This document shows positions 53,783 to 64,000 of a DNA stretch of 64,000 nt, piece by piece. Within the stretch, counting starts at the first letter, position 1; each line of letters starts with the position of its first letter. The stretch is from Coxiella endosymbiont of Amblyomma nuttalli. GTDB taxonomy: Bacteria > Pseudomonadota > Gammaproteobacteria > Coxiellales > Coxiellaceae. Where the stretch lies: assembly GCF_018107685.1 (NCBI RefSeq), contig NZ_CP064834.1, forward strand, positions 806,001 to 870,000. The letters are read 5' to 3'. Below the pieces are notes generated by a model. The model ran no database searches, was not told the origin of the DNA, and saw only the letters and a program-made list of their open reading frames with translations. The translations under genes were made by a program, and so were the position numbers.

Positions 53783-54762
53783 GTAAAATTACCTTGATTG
53801 AAGCTGTTAATCAAGCACTCACTTATGAAATGATGCAAGATGATTCTGTTATCGTTCTAGGTGAAGATGTTGGTATTAACGGCGGTGTTTTTCGTGCAAC
53901 GGTAGGTTTACTTGAAAAATTTGGAGCAGAACGAGTTTTAGAGACTCCTTTAGCGGAAAGCATGATTGCTGGTATTGCCGTAGGGATGGCAACTCAAGGA
54001 TTAAAACCCGTGGCCGAATTTCAATTCGAGGGATTTATTTACTCCGGTTTAGACCATATTCTCAATCATGCTGCAAGAATGCGTAATCGGACACGAGGAC
54101 GATTGCATTGTCCCATCGTGTATCGCGCTCCCTTTGGAGGTGGCATTCACGCACCAGAACACCATTCTGAAAGCATGGAAGCCCTGTTCGCTCATATCCC
54201 TGGTCTACGCGTCGTCATCCCCTCTTCGCCAGCCCGAGCTTATGGTCTATTATTAGCTTCAATTCGCAATCCAGACCCCGTTCTCTTTCTCGAACCAAAA
54301 CGCATTTATCGCTTAGTCAAACAAGAAGTTTCAGATGACGGCAAAGCATTGTCGCTCGATCGCTGTTTTTTATTGCGTGAAGGAGATGATATCACTTTAA
54401 TTACTTGGGGTGCTATGATCAAAGAAACTTGGGAAGCCGCAGAATCACTTGCTGCTCAAGGAATAGAAGCTGAAGTCATTGATATCGCCACGATCAAGCC
54501 GTTAGATATAGAGACAATTTTACAATCTGTGGAAAAGACTGGGCGCTGCGTCATTATCCATGAAGCACCTCTTAATTGCGGTGTTGGTGCAGAAATCGCT
54601 GCGAGTATTGCTGAACACGGATTATTATCATTGTTAGCCCCTATCAAACGTGTGGCTGGTTATGATACGGTGATGCCTTACTTCAAATTAGAAAAAAAGT
54701 ACATGCCGAGCACTAATCGTATTATTAAGGCCGCACAATCAGTGTTGGAGTTCTCCTTATGA
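53779..54762 (+). CDS. pdhB: 2-oxoacid dehydrogenase E1 beta
   Basis: Second half of the heterotetrameric E1. ITLIEAVNQALTYEM and VIVLGEDVGINGGVFRAT are the N-terminal TPP-side motifs; ETPLAESMIAGIAVGMA and HHSESMEALFAHIPGL supply the conserved Glu and His regions; VIIHEAPLNCGVGAEIAA lies in the transketolase C-terminal domain. 327 residues. Overlaps E1-alpha before it and E2 after it by four bases (ATGA). Confidence 0.93.
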   Translation: MSKITLIEAVNQALTYEMMQDDSVIVLGEDVGINGGVFRATVGLLEKFGAERVLETPLAESMIAGIAVGMATQGLKPVAEFQFEGFIYSGLDHILNHAARMRNRTRGRLHCPIVYRAPFGGGIHAPEHHSESMEALFAHIPGLRVVIPSSPARAYGLLLASIRNPDPVLFLEPKRIYRLVKQEVSDDGKALSLDRCFLLREGDDITLITWGAMIKETWEAAESLAAQGIEAEVIDIATIKPLDIETILQSVEKTGRCVIIHEAPLNCGVGAEIAASIAEHGLLSLLAPIKRVAGYDTVMPYFKLEKKYMPSTNRIIKAAQSVLEFSL

Positions 54763-55904
54763 AAATATTTAAATTACCTGATTTGGGTGAAGGGTTGCCA
54801 GATGCTGTGATTCGTGAATGGTACATCAAAGTGGGTGATAAAGTAGATGTTGATCATCCGTTGGTAGCGATGGAAACAGCAAAAGCATTAGTTGATGTAC
54901 CTTCTCCTTTCGCAGGAAAAATTGAAAAGTTATATGGTGAAGCTGGCGATACGATTGAAACGGGGAATCCGTTGATCGGGTTTGAAGGAGAAGCTGGAGA
55001 GTCTAAAACACTAAAAGATACGGGTACAATTGTGGGAACAATTGAAGCTGGTGAAACTACCTTACAGGAAGACGTAAATAGCATACCTGTACAACTTGCT
55101 AAAAAAAAAGTTATCAAAGCAACTCCTGCCGTTCGTATGCTGGCAAAACAATTGGGAGTTGACCTGTCTCATATCACGCCCAAAGGAAATATGATAACTG
55201 CTGAGGAAGTCAAGCAAATAATCCAGTCACTTAATACGACTTCTCATCAAAAATACGAGGGAAAATTAACCCCTTTATCGAACGTTCGAAGGGCAATGGT
55301 ACAAAGCATGTCTCAATCCCATCGAGATGTGGTGCCAGTAAGTTTAATGGATGATGCAGATTTACATGGTTGGGTTGGGGAACATGATATCACTATTCGA
55401 TTGATTCGCGCCATTGAAGCGGCTTGTAATGAAGTGCCGATCATGAATGCTTATTTTAATGGCGAAGCTATGGGATATCAATTAAAAAAGTCTATTAACA
55501 TAGGTATAGCGGTGGATACACCAGATGGTTTGTATGTTCCGGTATTAAAAGATATTGTCCACCATAATGATGTCGAATTACGCCAACAAATTAATCGATT
55601 CAAAGAACAAGCTCAAAGTCGAACCTTTCTCCCAGAAGATCTTCGGGACGCAACTATCATGCTCTCTAATTTCGGCACTGTCGCTGGCCGTTACACCAAC
55701 CCCATATTGCTTCCACCGATTGTAACTATCATTGGTGTTGGACGTGTACGAAATGAAGTTGTTTTGGAAAACGGCACCCCTACCACTCATCGAACATTAC
55801 CACTTTCTGTAACGAGTGATCATCGTCTGATAACTGGTGGTGAAATTGCTCGCTTTTTAAAGGTGTTAATGTTTCACTTAAAATTAGCTCATGTCAAAGT
55901 CTAA
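54759..55904 (+). CDS. pdhC: Dihydrolipoamide acyltransferase (E2)
   Basis: Core of the complex. The lipoyl domain (1-80) carries the modified Lys42 in METAKALVDVP; a peripheral subunit-binding domain follows (about 120-155, TPAVRMLAKQLGVDLSHITPKG). The catalytic acyltransferase domain ends with TSDHRLITGGE. The canonical motif is DHRxxDG; His355 is kept but the Asp is Thr359. This substitution is also known in a subfamily of related E2-like proteins, so it need not be a lesion. Only one lipoyl domain and 381 residues. No E3 gene follows, so a shared dihydrolipoamide dehydrogenase must come from elsewhere. Confidence 0.9.
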   Translation: MKIFKLPDLGEGLPDAVIREWYIKVGDKVDVDHPLVAMETAKALVDVPSPFAGKIEKLYGEAGDTIETGNPLIGFEGEAGESKTLKDTGTIVGTIEAGETTLQEDVNSIPVQLAKKKVIKATPAVRMLAKQLGVDLSHITPKGNMITAEEVKQIIQSLNTTSHQKYEGKLTPLSNVRRAMVQSMSQSHRDVVPVSLMDDADLHGWVGEHDITIRLIRAIEAACNEVPIMNAYFNGEAMGYQLKKSINIGIAVDTPDGLYVPVLKDIVHHNDVELRQQINRFKEQAQSRTFLPEDLRDATIMLSNFGTVAGRYTNPILLPPIVTIIGVGRVRNEVVLENGTPTTHRTLPLSVTSDHRLITGGEIARFLKVLMFHLKLAHVKV

Positions 55905-56646
55905 TTTTGCTCCTATATCTTCCTTATAAAAACAGGTAATATCCTAAAATATATCAATAAAGACCCACATATTTATCGTATTGATACGTTACTGGATACG
56001 GATAATTTTTTAAATGTTTTACTCATGCCTAAGTGAGATTAAAATTAACCATTGGTCCAATTAATTTTTCATCGGCGGAATTTCTCCCGTACCACACGCA
56101 AACATTGGAACACCAAAGGATTTCTTGATGAGCTCACTAAGAAAATGAGCTATCAAAACCTATTTAGATTCTAATTGCTCTCGAATGCCAATATATTAAA
56201 TAACAAGCAATTGTGACTTTTAAAGAAATTATATCTTTACGTAAAAATTTTCCTCATTTTCTTAATTACATGATAGTATGGCAACTATCCGATAATTCTA
56301 TGCAATCGCCTAGTACTGATAAGTTTAGTGATCGTGCCCATGCAAAAATTCTGTCTCATTATAGAAGAAACATTTGAGTTAAGCGCAACAGATTTAGAAA
56401 ATGGCAAAGCGAAAACATACTCGAGAAATAATTAAATAAGACGGAAAATCTTGTCTCGCACACTCATCTCGTTGAGATAATTAACGAAATATCATTAGAC
56501 AGGAATAAAAATATTCTCAGCTAAGAAATTGATACCGTACAGGAAGAAGCATTACAAGTGCAACACCGATTTCTAAAAAATCTCTTCATCATTTCTAGCC
56601 TCACTCTACTACTAATAAATAAACACAACAGTCACTTAAAAATTTT

Positions 56647-56676
56647 ATTCTCTATCCACTAATTCTCTATCCACTA
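56647..56676. repeat. 15-bp tandem duplication
   Basis: attctctatccacta occurs twice in direct succession (56647-56661, 56662-56676). Confidence 0.9.
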
Positions 56677-57017
56677 TATGATACAATAACCATTGTCGGT
56701 CAATTAAAATTATCGCGCCATCCTATATTAACCACGACAATGGTAAGATGTAATTTCCTGATAAGATCACAGAAAGATTTTTCATAACCACAAAACCATA
56801 TGTCTTACGTCACCTTTTAGGTTTTTGGGAGAGGTAAATTAAATTTTTCGGAAGTAAGCTAAATCAATTTCTACTGTTATTAACGATGTAATCCCCATTA
56901 CAAAATACTTATTCTAGAATGACTGAAAACAGTATCATTATGGGTTGTGTTGTAATGCCCATACTAAATTAAGCAGTTATTATTACTAGAAAATAATTAA
57001 AATACATTTCTAACCAT

Positions 57018-57045
57018 AAAGATATTCATTAAAAGATATTCATTA
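57018..57045. repeat. 14-bp tandem duplication
   Basis: aaagatattcatta occurs twice (57018-57031, 57032-57045). A second 10-bp duplication, taaaataaac, follows at 57049-57068. Confidence 0.88.
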
Positions 57046-57250
57046 ATGTAAAATAAACTAAAATAAACGCAAATCTTTGTTAGTCTATAACGAGACAACA
57101 ATTAACATCCTCCGATACAAGATTCTGTTTTGTTAAGCGTATTGCGTCACCATATACTGATAACTTTCTAAACTTAGAATAAAAACCGCTTACAAAACCC
57201 TAGTGCAAAATACTAACTCAACAGGAGGTATAAGTATCAATGTAATTTCA

Positions 57251-57284
57251 CTTACACTCCTAAATTTCTTACACTCCTAAATTT
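57251..57284. repeat. 17-bp tandem duplication
   Basis: cttacactcctaaattt occurs twice exactly (57251-57267, 57268-57284). Confidence 0.92.
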
Positions 57285-57585
57285 ATAATGCGATGCCAAT
57301 TATAGTTATAGTCATAAACTCTTAAAACCTCCAACTATTAAAATTATTCTTCACAAAAGACATACTAAAAGAGCACATTAGAGGAAAGGATCTGTATTCA
57401 TCAATAAAGTGCATTAATCAACATATTAGTCTAGCACATAAAAACATTAAAAATACCAAACCCTATTAATGCATGCAAAATTAACAACCTTACAACCTAT
57501 TTGTAATCCTTAAAAAGACCGAATAAAAATTAATAAACACACTCGTATGAAAATGAAATGAAATAAAATTAATACAGGAAGTGAA

Positions 57586-57792
57586 ATGAACACGTACCGA
57601 AGTGAATATTCTTTATTGAACTTTCTGTTCCTTCTATCTCTTTCGAATTGTAAAACAGGAAATAATAACCAGGAGAAACTATTCCCACTTTTTATTCCTC
57701 CCGAAAATGATGTATCTACAGCTGAATTAGTAAAGATAATCGCACTCGCTTTATTACTGCAAATAATCTTGTTTATCTTGTTGCGACGCTGA
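57586..57792 (+). CDS. Hypothetical small membrane protein (doubtful)
   Basis: An ATG with aggaag eight bases upstream opens 68 codons. The product has an N-terminal hydrophobic stretch ending LLSLSNCKTG, which loosely resembles a lipobox, and a C-terminal hydrophobic helix KIIALALLLQIILFILLRR. It is the only short frame in this 3.8-kb desert with both a ribosome binding site and a plausible protein layout. No homologue comes to mind; the reverse strand is also open here, which weakens the call. It may be chance. Confidence 0.25.
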   Translation: MNTYRSEYSLLNFLFLLSLSNCKTGNNNQEKLFPLFIPPENDVSTAELVKIIALALLLQIILFILLRR

Positions 57793-58544
57793 TAGCTCAC
57801 CAGGATATCTATCCGTAATAACAGTAATAGATTAAGTTAAACAATTTAATAAATCTAAATATCGGCATTTGCATGTCTCGCTTCTTACTTTATACCTCTT
57901 ACTTTATTATAGATCTAACATATATTCCACTTCATAAAATCACCCTAAACTAAATTACTAGCAACCTCAGCTCCAACATTAATGTCACATTCTTCTTCAT
58001 ATAAGCATCAAATGATTATTTATAACTTATATTTTAATTATTAATTCATATAGGATACACTAAAATGAATCGGACACACTAAAACTTTCCTTGATTTTTG
58101 GTTTAAGGTTAAAGCATACAATTCAGTAACTAAGGTTAAATATACCATCCAGTAATGCCCTTTATAATCTACTCGTTATAGTAGCTTATTAAAAAAAACC
58201 ATCCATCTCAACTTCTAAACACTTATGCTTTTCCAAATTCAACACATGAGATACCATCGAAACAATTGAAATATGCTTTCATTACTCTTTAACTGCTGCA
58301 TTTCACGTACCAAGACAGAACCACACTCATTTGGTTTTGATATCCACGTAAACGTACATGACACATCTTTATTTATATCCTAATCTTTTCCTTCTTTTCA
58401 TTTAATTGATAAAGCGCAACATAAATTTCTCCACTTAAAATCGATAGTAAGTTTTTCACAACGCCTAAATTTCTAGTTACAATCCCTCATAAGCGTTGAT
58501 ATAAGCTGACATTGTTCGACTAAAACGTCAAAGCAGTATTAATT

Positions 58545-58580
58545 TATTTCATTAAGTATTCTTATTTCATTAGGTATTCG
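58545..58580. repeat. 18-bp tandem duplication, slightly diverged
   Basis: tatttcattaagtattct (58545-58562) is followed by tatttcattaggtattcg (58563-58580), two mismatches. Confidence 0.82.
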
Positions 58581-59723
58581 CCAGAATCTTCTACTAGAAT
58601 TTTAGTAAAATTCTACTATTCCCCATTTTTAACAAGATCAATAAATATATGAATACTGCTTTCCTATCCTGTTTTGTGGACTTAACTGCATTTACTAACT
58701 AAATCAAGACATATGTGACAAAATATATAATTAAGTCCATGAATAAATAACTAGTTAGAATGAAATGTGATGCACATTAATGCTAATTCTTTTGTATGAT
58801 TTACTTGATGACGAAAAATTTTTATCATAAAGCAATTAAAAGAATGCCTTGATTCCAATTTTTCCACTTCAAGACAAGTAAAACCCAAAATATCTTCAAC
58901 CAAACTTAAAAGTAAATCAGCTGATGTGCTAACTCATTAATGCATGCCTCTGTATGTTCACGCATATTTAAAAATCTAGACACATCTACCAAGTGTTATT
59001 AATGGATGTGTGTATTATAACTATAAATTATAACTAAATACCGACAACAAATTCATATTTTACCTGATCTGACAATTTAACTTACAATTTTGCTTTGAGT
59101 AATTTTTATTCATCACATTTATGTTTGATTATTTTATAGAACTAAAATACCCTTGATTTTACTGCACTCATCAACTAGGTACAGGCATCTTATTGACTAA
59201 TAATATTCATTGTTTGTTTCCCTTACAAAACGTCGGCGTTACAAGCACAAATATAATCTGACATATATCCATCTAATTGCCAACTCAGATCATAATCTAA
59301 TCGGTTTTACACATCATGTCCTCCACAACATTCATATTATTTATGATAATTTATTCTTTTGCCAAAGGAGGGAATAAGTGGTCAGTAAGATTATTATGAA
59401 CCAATAGACAAGTTAAGTGGCTAATTACCAAGCAACGCGTTTGGTAATGCATTGACTCATAAAAGCACTGGAGGTCGTAAATTAGATTAATATCAGTAAT
59501 GTATTGATGTCTATCAAGGCAAGGAACTTCCACAATTTTCATCAACACTGAGGTGAAAAATAAGAAACAGGCTGCACTATAGTTATCCTGATATTGCGAT
59601 TTCAATAAGAACTATGGAAATATCTTTTTAACAAACAAGTTCGCCGCATACGCTGAACTCTTCTGCAGAAATAAAAATTCAAAAAACGATTTTTCCGACA
59701 TCCTCTTGCGGTGAAGGTCACAA

Positions 59724-62700
59724 TTAATCTATCCAAACACGCGCATTACGAAACATCTGCATCCAAGGACTCATTTTCATTTCTTTCCATCTTTTAGGAT
59801 ACCAAGACAGTTGCACAGTGCGAAAAACACGCTCTGGATGAGGCATTAAAATGGTAATGCGACCATCCGGTACAGTAAGTCCTGTAATACCATCTGGACT
59901 GCCATTAGGATTAGCTGGATAAGTTTCTGTAGGTTGACAATTGTAATCCAAGTAACACAATGTAACGAGTTTATTATCTTTTATGAATTGTTTTTCTCCT
60001 TTTTGAAAAACAGCCCGACCTTCACTATGAGCAACAGTGATTGGTAACTGGCTATCTCTCATATCTTTGAAAAAGATAGATGGTGATTCAAAAATTTTAA
60101 CTAGAACCAAACGCGCCTCAAATTGTTCTGACATATTGCGCTTGAAAGCCGGCCAGTGCTGAGCACCAGGAATCAAAGATTTTAAATGGGCAAAAAGTTG
60201 GCATCCATTGCAAATACCTAAGGCAAAACGATTAACATCGTGAAAAAATGAAGCGAACTCATCGCAAATTTTAGAATGCATTAAAATCGATTGTGCCCAT
60301 CCACGACCCGCCCCTAACACATCACCAAAAGAAAAACCGCCGCAAGCTGCGAGTCCTTTAAAATTCATTAAATTAACTCTACCGTCCAATAAATCACTCA
60401 TATGTACATCTACACTCTCAAAACCTGCCAAATAAAATGCCGCTGCCATTTCACGATGACCGTTAGTTCCTTGCTCTCGTAAAATAGCTACACGTGGTCG
60501 TGCGCCTTTATTGATATAAGGTAAGGTAATATTTTCTTCGATATCAAAAGTGACTGTTGCAGTTAATCCCGAATTTTTTTTATCTAAAAAATAATCAAAT
60601 TGTTGCTTGGCACAATCTGGATTATCTCGAATAGATTGTAAACGATAACTCGTCTCACTCCACCACCTTTGAAGCGTCGTACGAGTTTCACGATAGAGTG
60701 TTTTGTTCTCAAAATTAATCACTATTTCATCTGAATTATTGACCTCTCCTATAATGTGGGTATGGGCTTTTAAATTTCTTTTCCTTAAAATGGTTAATAT
60801 TTCTTCAATATTTTCCTCTTTAACTTGAATGACAGCACCTAATTCTTCAGTAAATATACTAGCTATTGGATGAATACCTAGTGAATCCAATTTGATAGTA
60901 ACGCCCATACGTCCAGAAAAAGCCATTTCACAAATAGTGACAAATAAACCGCCATCAGATCGATCGTGATAAGCTAACAATAATTTTTTTCGATTGAGCA
61001 ATTGAATCGCTTCAAAAAAATGACGCAATAACATGGGATCATTAACGTCAGGTGTTTTTTGACCCAATAAATTATTGGTTTGTACTAAACATGATCCGCC
61101 CAATGAATTAGCGCCGTTCCCTAAGTCGATTAATAATAGCTTAGTTTTTTTTATCTCTGTTTGTAATTGAGGTGTTAAGATGTTGCGTACGTCAACCACA
61201 GGTGCCATTGCAGTGATGATCAATGAGATGGGAGATATGACGGTTTTATTTTGACCTTTATCCATCCAAATGGTCCGCATAGATAATGAATCTTTCCCCA
61301 CAGGAATACAAATCCCTAACGCGGGACACAATTCTTTGGCAACAGTATTCACCGCTTCATACAAACCTGCCCCTTCCCCTGGAGTATCTACTGCAGCCAT
61401 CCAATTGGCTGATAATACCAGATTGGAAAGTGTTTCAATGGAACTTGCGGCGATATTTGTAATGGCTTCTCCTATCGCCATTCGTGCCGATGCCGCTGGA
61501 TGAATAATAGCAATCGGTGATCGTTCGCCTATAGCTAATGCTTGTCCCTGAAATTCCGTAAAACTATGAGTTATTGCGGCAACATCAGCCACGGGTACTT
61601 GCCATGGACCAACCATTTGATCTCGGACGACCATGCCTCCTACTGTACGGTCACTAATCGTAATTAAGAAACTTTTGTCAGCTACACAAGGATATTGCAA
61701 AATACGTTTTACTGTCTCTCTCCAATCCAAATTTGTGCTTGTACTATCGCAAGCTCGTATTCCGTCACTTACACTTCTCCTGCTGAATTCACGGTCTTGC
61801 TGCATCAGCTCACAGCTTGTCGGGAAAGAAAATAAATCTACCTCAGGAGAAGTAACATCCACTCTGGATTGAAGTAACGATTCAAAATGTTTATCTTCAC
61901 ATTTTAAGGGCGGTATATCTTCGAACAATAAAGACAATTGGAGACTAACAGGCTGATTATTAAAATACTCATCATTCACAATCAACTTTTTATTTCCTAT
62001 AGCTTGCCCAACCACAGAGAAAGGACAACGTTCTCGCCTAGCTATATCACGAAAAACTACCAATGATTCTGCTTTAATAGCTAACACAAATCGCTCTTGT
62101 GCTTCATTGCACCAAATTTCAAGCGGAGTCATTCCAGGTTCTGCGTTTGGAATATCTCGCAATTTAAATTCGCCGCCACACTTTGTGAGATGCACTAATT
62201 CCGATAATGCATTCGACAACCCTCCTGCACCAACATCATGGATACTTAAAATTGGATTGTCTTTTCCAAAGGCAACACAAACGTTAATAACTTCTTGTGC
62301 CCGACGCTGCATTTCTGGATTGGATCGTTGAACTGAAGCAAAATCTAAAGCTTCTGTAGATTCTTCACTCGTTTTTGAAGAAGCTGAACCTCCACCCAAT
62401 CCAATCGCCATTGCAGGGCCACCCATGACAATTAACAACGCTCCTTCACTAAAAGTTTCTTTTTCAATTTGAGAATGACGAATATGCCCAATGCCGCCAC
62501 TTATCATGATGGGCTTATGATAACCATATGGACCATATTCCAACGTTCGAAAATAACCACAAACATTTGGTCGCCCAAATTCATTATTAAATGAAGCAGC
62601 ACCGATAGATCCTTGTAATATGATATCTAATGCAGACGCTAATGATTTCGGTTTACTTTTTTCTATTTCCCAAGGCTGTGAAAAACCAGGAATTTTTAGA

Positions 62701-63716
62701 TGCGATACAGAAAATCCTGTTAATCCCATCTGGCTTTGCGCACCTCGCCCCGTGGCTGCTTCATCACGAATTTCTCCGCCACTCCCTGTCGCTGCACCTG
62801 AAAAAGGTGAAATAGCAGTTGGATGATTATGAGTTTCTACTTTTAGTACGATGTGTATAAGTTCTTTTTGCATCCCATAAAGATTGTTGGCTGGATTAAT
62901 AGAAAAATAATCTGTCGTATGACCTTTGATAATCGCCGCATTATCTCGATAAGCCATTATGACCTGGTTAGGATGTGTTTTATACGTGTAATGAATCATC
63001 GCAAATAAGGATTCATCTTTACGTTGTCTGTCAATTGTCCACTCTGCATGAAAAATTTTGTGTCGGCAATGTTCGGAATTTACTTGAGCGAACATCATTA
63101 GTTCAGCGTCGGTAGGATTACGATTTAATTTCTTAAAAACACTTGATAAATAATTAATATCATCATCGCTTAAAGCCAGTCCCAAATTTTGATTGGCTTC
63201 TTTTAATGCCGTTTCTCCTTCTAAAATATTAATCGAGTTAAACGTTTTGGATGACGGGTGTTGAAACAACAACGGCAAATCATCATTGGAAAATAAAATG
63301 GATTCTAACAAGGGGTCATATAATTCTGAAATTATAGCTTGTATACTTTGCTTATCAGTTGATGCAATCCCTTGAAAAACATAATAAATTCCTCTTTCAA
63401 TACGACTAATAGGAATTGCGCAGTTGTTGGCAATATCGGTGGCTTTCAATGACCAAGGAGAAATCGTTCCTATTCGAGGTACAACCCAACAAGCAAAAGT
63501 CTCTCTGAATTGGAAATGATCACAAAAATAGGCGTTGGGTAATAAACGTTCTAATCGTTCCCGATCGTTATTGTCTAATCGGCTATCGTCACAATCGACA
63601 AAATAGCCGAATTTCGCCTTAATACCTCTAATATCTGATCTCTTCTGCTTACAGCAAAAGAGCATTTGCTGTTGACGGAGTAAAGTACAGACGCTATTAC
63701 TCTGTAAAAATAGCAT
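59724..63716 (-). CDS. purL: Phosphoribosylformylglycinamidine synthase
   Basis: Large single-chain enzyme that converts FGAR to FGAM with glutamine and ATP in purine synthesis. I use ATG 63716 (aaagg upstream) instead of the first ATG at 63746; it gives [13 protein letters not shown] and 1330 residues. The N-terminal domain has [20 protein letters not shown]. The synthetase core has [35 protein letters not shown], and [15 protein letters not shown]. The C-terminal glutaminase carries its catalytic Cys in [13 protein letters not shown] and its His in [10 protein letters not shown]. Intact; surrounded by decayed DNA on both sides. Confidence 0.97.
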   Translation of the reverse strand: MLFLQSNSVCTLLRQQQMLFCCKQKRSDIRGIKAKFGYFVDCDDSRLDNNDRERLERLLPNAYFCDHFQFRETFACWVVPRIGTISPWSLKATDIANNCAIPISRIERGIYYVFQGIASTDKQSIQAIISELYDPLLESILFSNDDLPLLFQHPSSKTFNSINILEGETALKEANQNLGLALSDDDINYLSSVFKKLNRNPTDAELMMFAQVNSEHCRHKIFHAEWTIDRQRKDESLFAMIHYTYKTHPNQVIMAYRDNAAIIKGHTTDYFSINPANNLYGMQKELIHIVLKVETHNHPTAISPFSGAATGSGGEIRDEAATGRGAQSQMGLTGFSVSHLKIPGFSQPWEIEKSKPKSLASALDIILQGSIGAASFNNEFGRPNVCGYFRTLEYGPYGYHKPIMISGGIGHIRHSQIEKETFSEGALLIVMGGPAMAIGLGGGSASSKTSEESTEALDFASVQRSNPEMQRRAQEVINVCVAFGKDNPILSIHDVGAGGLSNALSELVHLTKCGGEFKLRDIPNAEPGMTPLEIWCNEAQERFVLAIKAESLVVFRDIARRERCPFSVVGQAIGNKKLIVNDEYFNNQPVSLQLSLLFEDIPPLKCEDKHFESLLQSRVDVTSPEVDLFSFPTSCELMQQDREFSRRSVSDGIRACDSTSTNLDWRETVKRILQYPCVADKSFLITISDRTVGGMVVRDQMVGPWQVPVADVAAITHSFTEFQGQALAIGERSPIAIIHPAASARMAIGEAITNIAASSIETLSNLVLSANWMAAVDTPGEGAGLYEAVNTVAKELCPALGICIPVGKDSLSMRTIWMDKGQNKTVISPISLIITAMAPVVDVRNILTPQLQTEIKKTKLLLIDLGNGANSLGGSCLVQTNNLLGQKTPDVNDPMLLRHFFEAIQLLNRKKLLLAYHDRSDGGLFVTICEMAFSGRMGVTIKLDSLGIHPIASIFTEELGAVIQVKEENIEEILTILRKRNLKAHTHIIGEVNNSDEIVINFENKTLYRETRTTLQRWWSETSYRLQSIRDNPDCAKQQFDYFLDKKNSGLTATVTFDIEENITLPYINKGARPRVAILREQGTNGHREMAAAFYLAGFESVDVHMSDLLDGRVNLMNFKGLAACGGFSFGDVLGAGRGWAQSILMHSKICDEFASFFHDVNRFALGICNGCQLFAHLKSLIPGAQHWPAFKRNMSEQFEARLVLVKIFESPSIFFKDMRDSQLPITVAHSEGRAVFQKGEKQFIKDNKLVTLCYLDYNCQPTETYPANPNGSPDGITGLTVPDGRITILMPHPERVFRTVQLSWYPKRWKEMKMSPWMQMFRNARVWID

Positions 63717-64000
63717 AATCAACCTTTCAGAGATAAAAAGTGGCACTCACTACTTTTCCATCTCATTTTTGTACCATACAAGTGACAATTCGTAAAAATT
63801 CAAAGATCTGGATCACTACTCACAGTTTAATTTTGAGAAAACCGTTTGTACTATGACGGGGTAATTTTTCTTTTTAGAAGTTAAATTTATTTCAAAAATC
63901 AGTTTCATTTCAATTAATAACACCAGGAGTTCAGTATTCACTATACAATTACTGAGGCAACACACAAGTTTTTCACAGGCACTCTCCTATGGAGGTGTAT
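63717..64000. other. Upstream region of purL to window edge
   Basis: About 280 bp without a recognisable ORF or RNA. It should contain the purL promoter; I see no convincing PurR-like operator or riboswitch. Confidence 0.4.

Larger units (their letters stand above)
55905..59723. other. 3.8-kb decayed region
   Basis: Stops in all frames. A few short open stretches exist: 56340-56440 has ELSATDLENGKAKTYSREI, which I cannot place, and 59351-59605 on the minus strand is 84 codons of unknown sequence. One small ORF with a good ribosome binding site is listed separately (57586-57792). At least five short tandem duplications lie here (56647, 57018, 57049, 57251, 58545). Confidence 0.5.

Noticed and set aside
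59351-59605. 84-codon minus-strand frame downstream of purL
   Set aside because: Cys/His/Leu-rich but matching no family; no ribosome binding site; likely chance.

Overview
The window is from an AT-rich gammaproteobacterial chromosome in an advanced state of decay. Gene content and order point to a Legionellales bacterium close to Coxiella, most likely a tick-associated Coxiella-like endosymbiont. The supporting blocks are kdsD-kdsC-lptC-(lptA)-lptB-(hpf)-hprK-ptsH, (tig)-clpP-clpX-lon, an ornithine decarboxylase / deoxyhypusine-synthase-like / agmatinase set, an O-antigen block with wzm-wzt, and leucine dehydrogenase with a PdhABC-type complex. That assignment is inference from gene order; no search was run. 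About 34-35 kb of the 64 kb is intact coding sequence. The rest is stop-riddled DNA in which some gene remnants can still be recognised.

Layout. 1-2.1 kb: the tail of an HtrA/DegP-type protease, then nothing recognisable. 2.1-3.4 kb: murA. 5-9.5 kb: Kdo synthesis and LPS export genes (kdsD, kdsC, lptC, lptB) with lptA and hpf apparently broken, followed by hprK and an HPr gene. 10.2-15.9 kb: lon, clpX, clpP, a ruined trigger-factor gene and tRNA-Leu. 18.9-22 kb: polyamine operon. 22-32 kb: mostly dead DNA with one glycosyltransferase remnant and the intact wzm-wzt exporter. 31.9-38.6 kb: O-antigen sugar genes, with three intact (epimerase, B12-type radical SAM protein, heptose kinase) and at least five broken. 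39-40 kb: tRNA-His, tRNA-Arg and tRNA-Pro. 40.2-45.5 kb: dapD, dapE, tRNA-Ser, 4.5S RNA, dnaX, recR, ebfC. 45.7-50.9 kb: perM and a full riboflavin gene set (ribH, ribBA, ribE, ribD) with an FMN-riboswitch-like leader. 51.6-55.9 kb: leucine dehydrogenase and a 2-oxoacid dehydrogenase E1alpha/E1beta/E2 operon. 59.7-63.7 kb: purL.

Functionally, core cell-envelope, proteolysis, replication/repair, lysine/diaminopimelate, purine and riboflavin functions are kept, while surface-polysaccharide synthesis and several non-essential chaperone or stress genes (tig, hpf) are decaying. Riboflavin retention fits a nutritional symbiont. The most distinctive sequence-level pattern is a large number of short two-copy tandem duplications (about 10-31 bp), nearly all in the decayed regions. 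An E1alpha-like pseudogene is also present whose C-terminal part lies inverted next to its N-terminal part. I did not find a convincing new defence, mobile or regulatory system; there is no recognisable IS element, prophage or CRISPR array.
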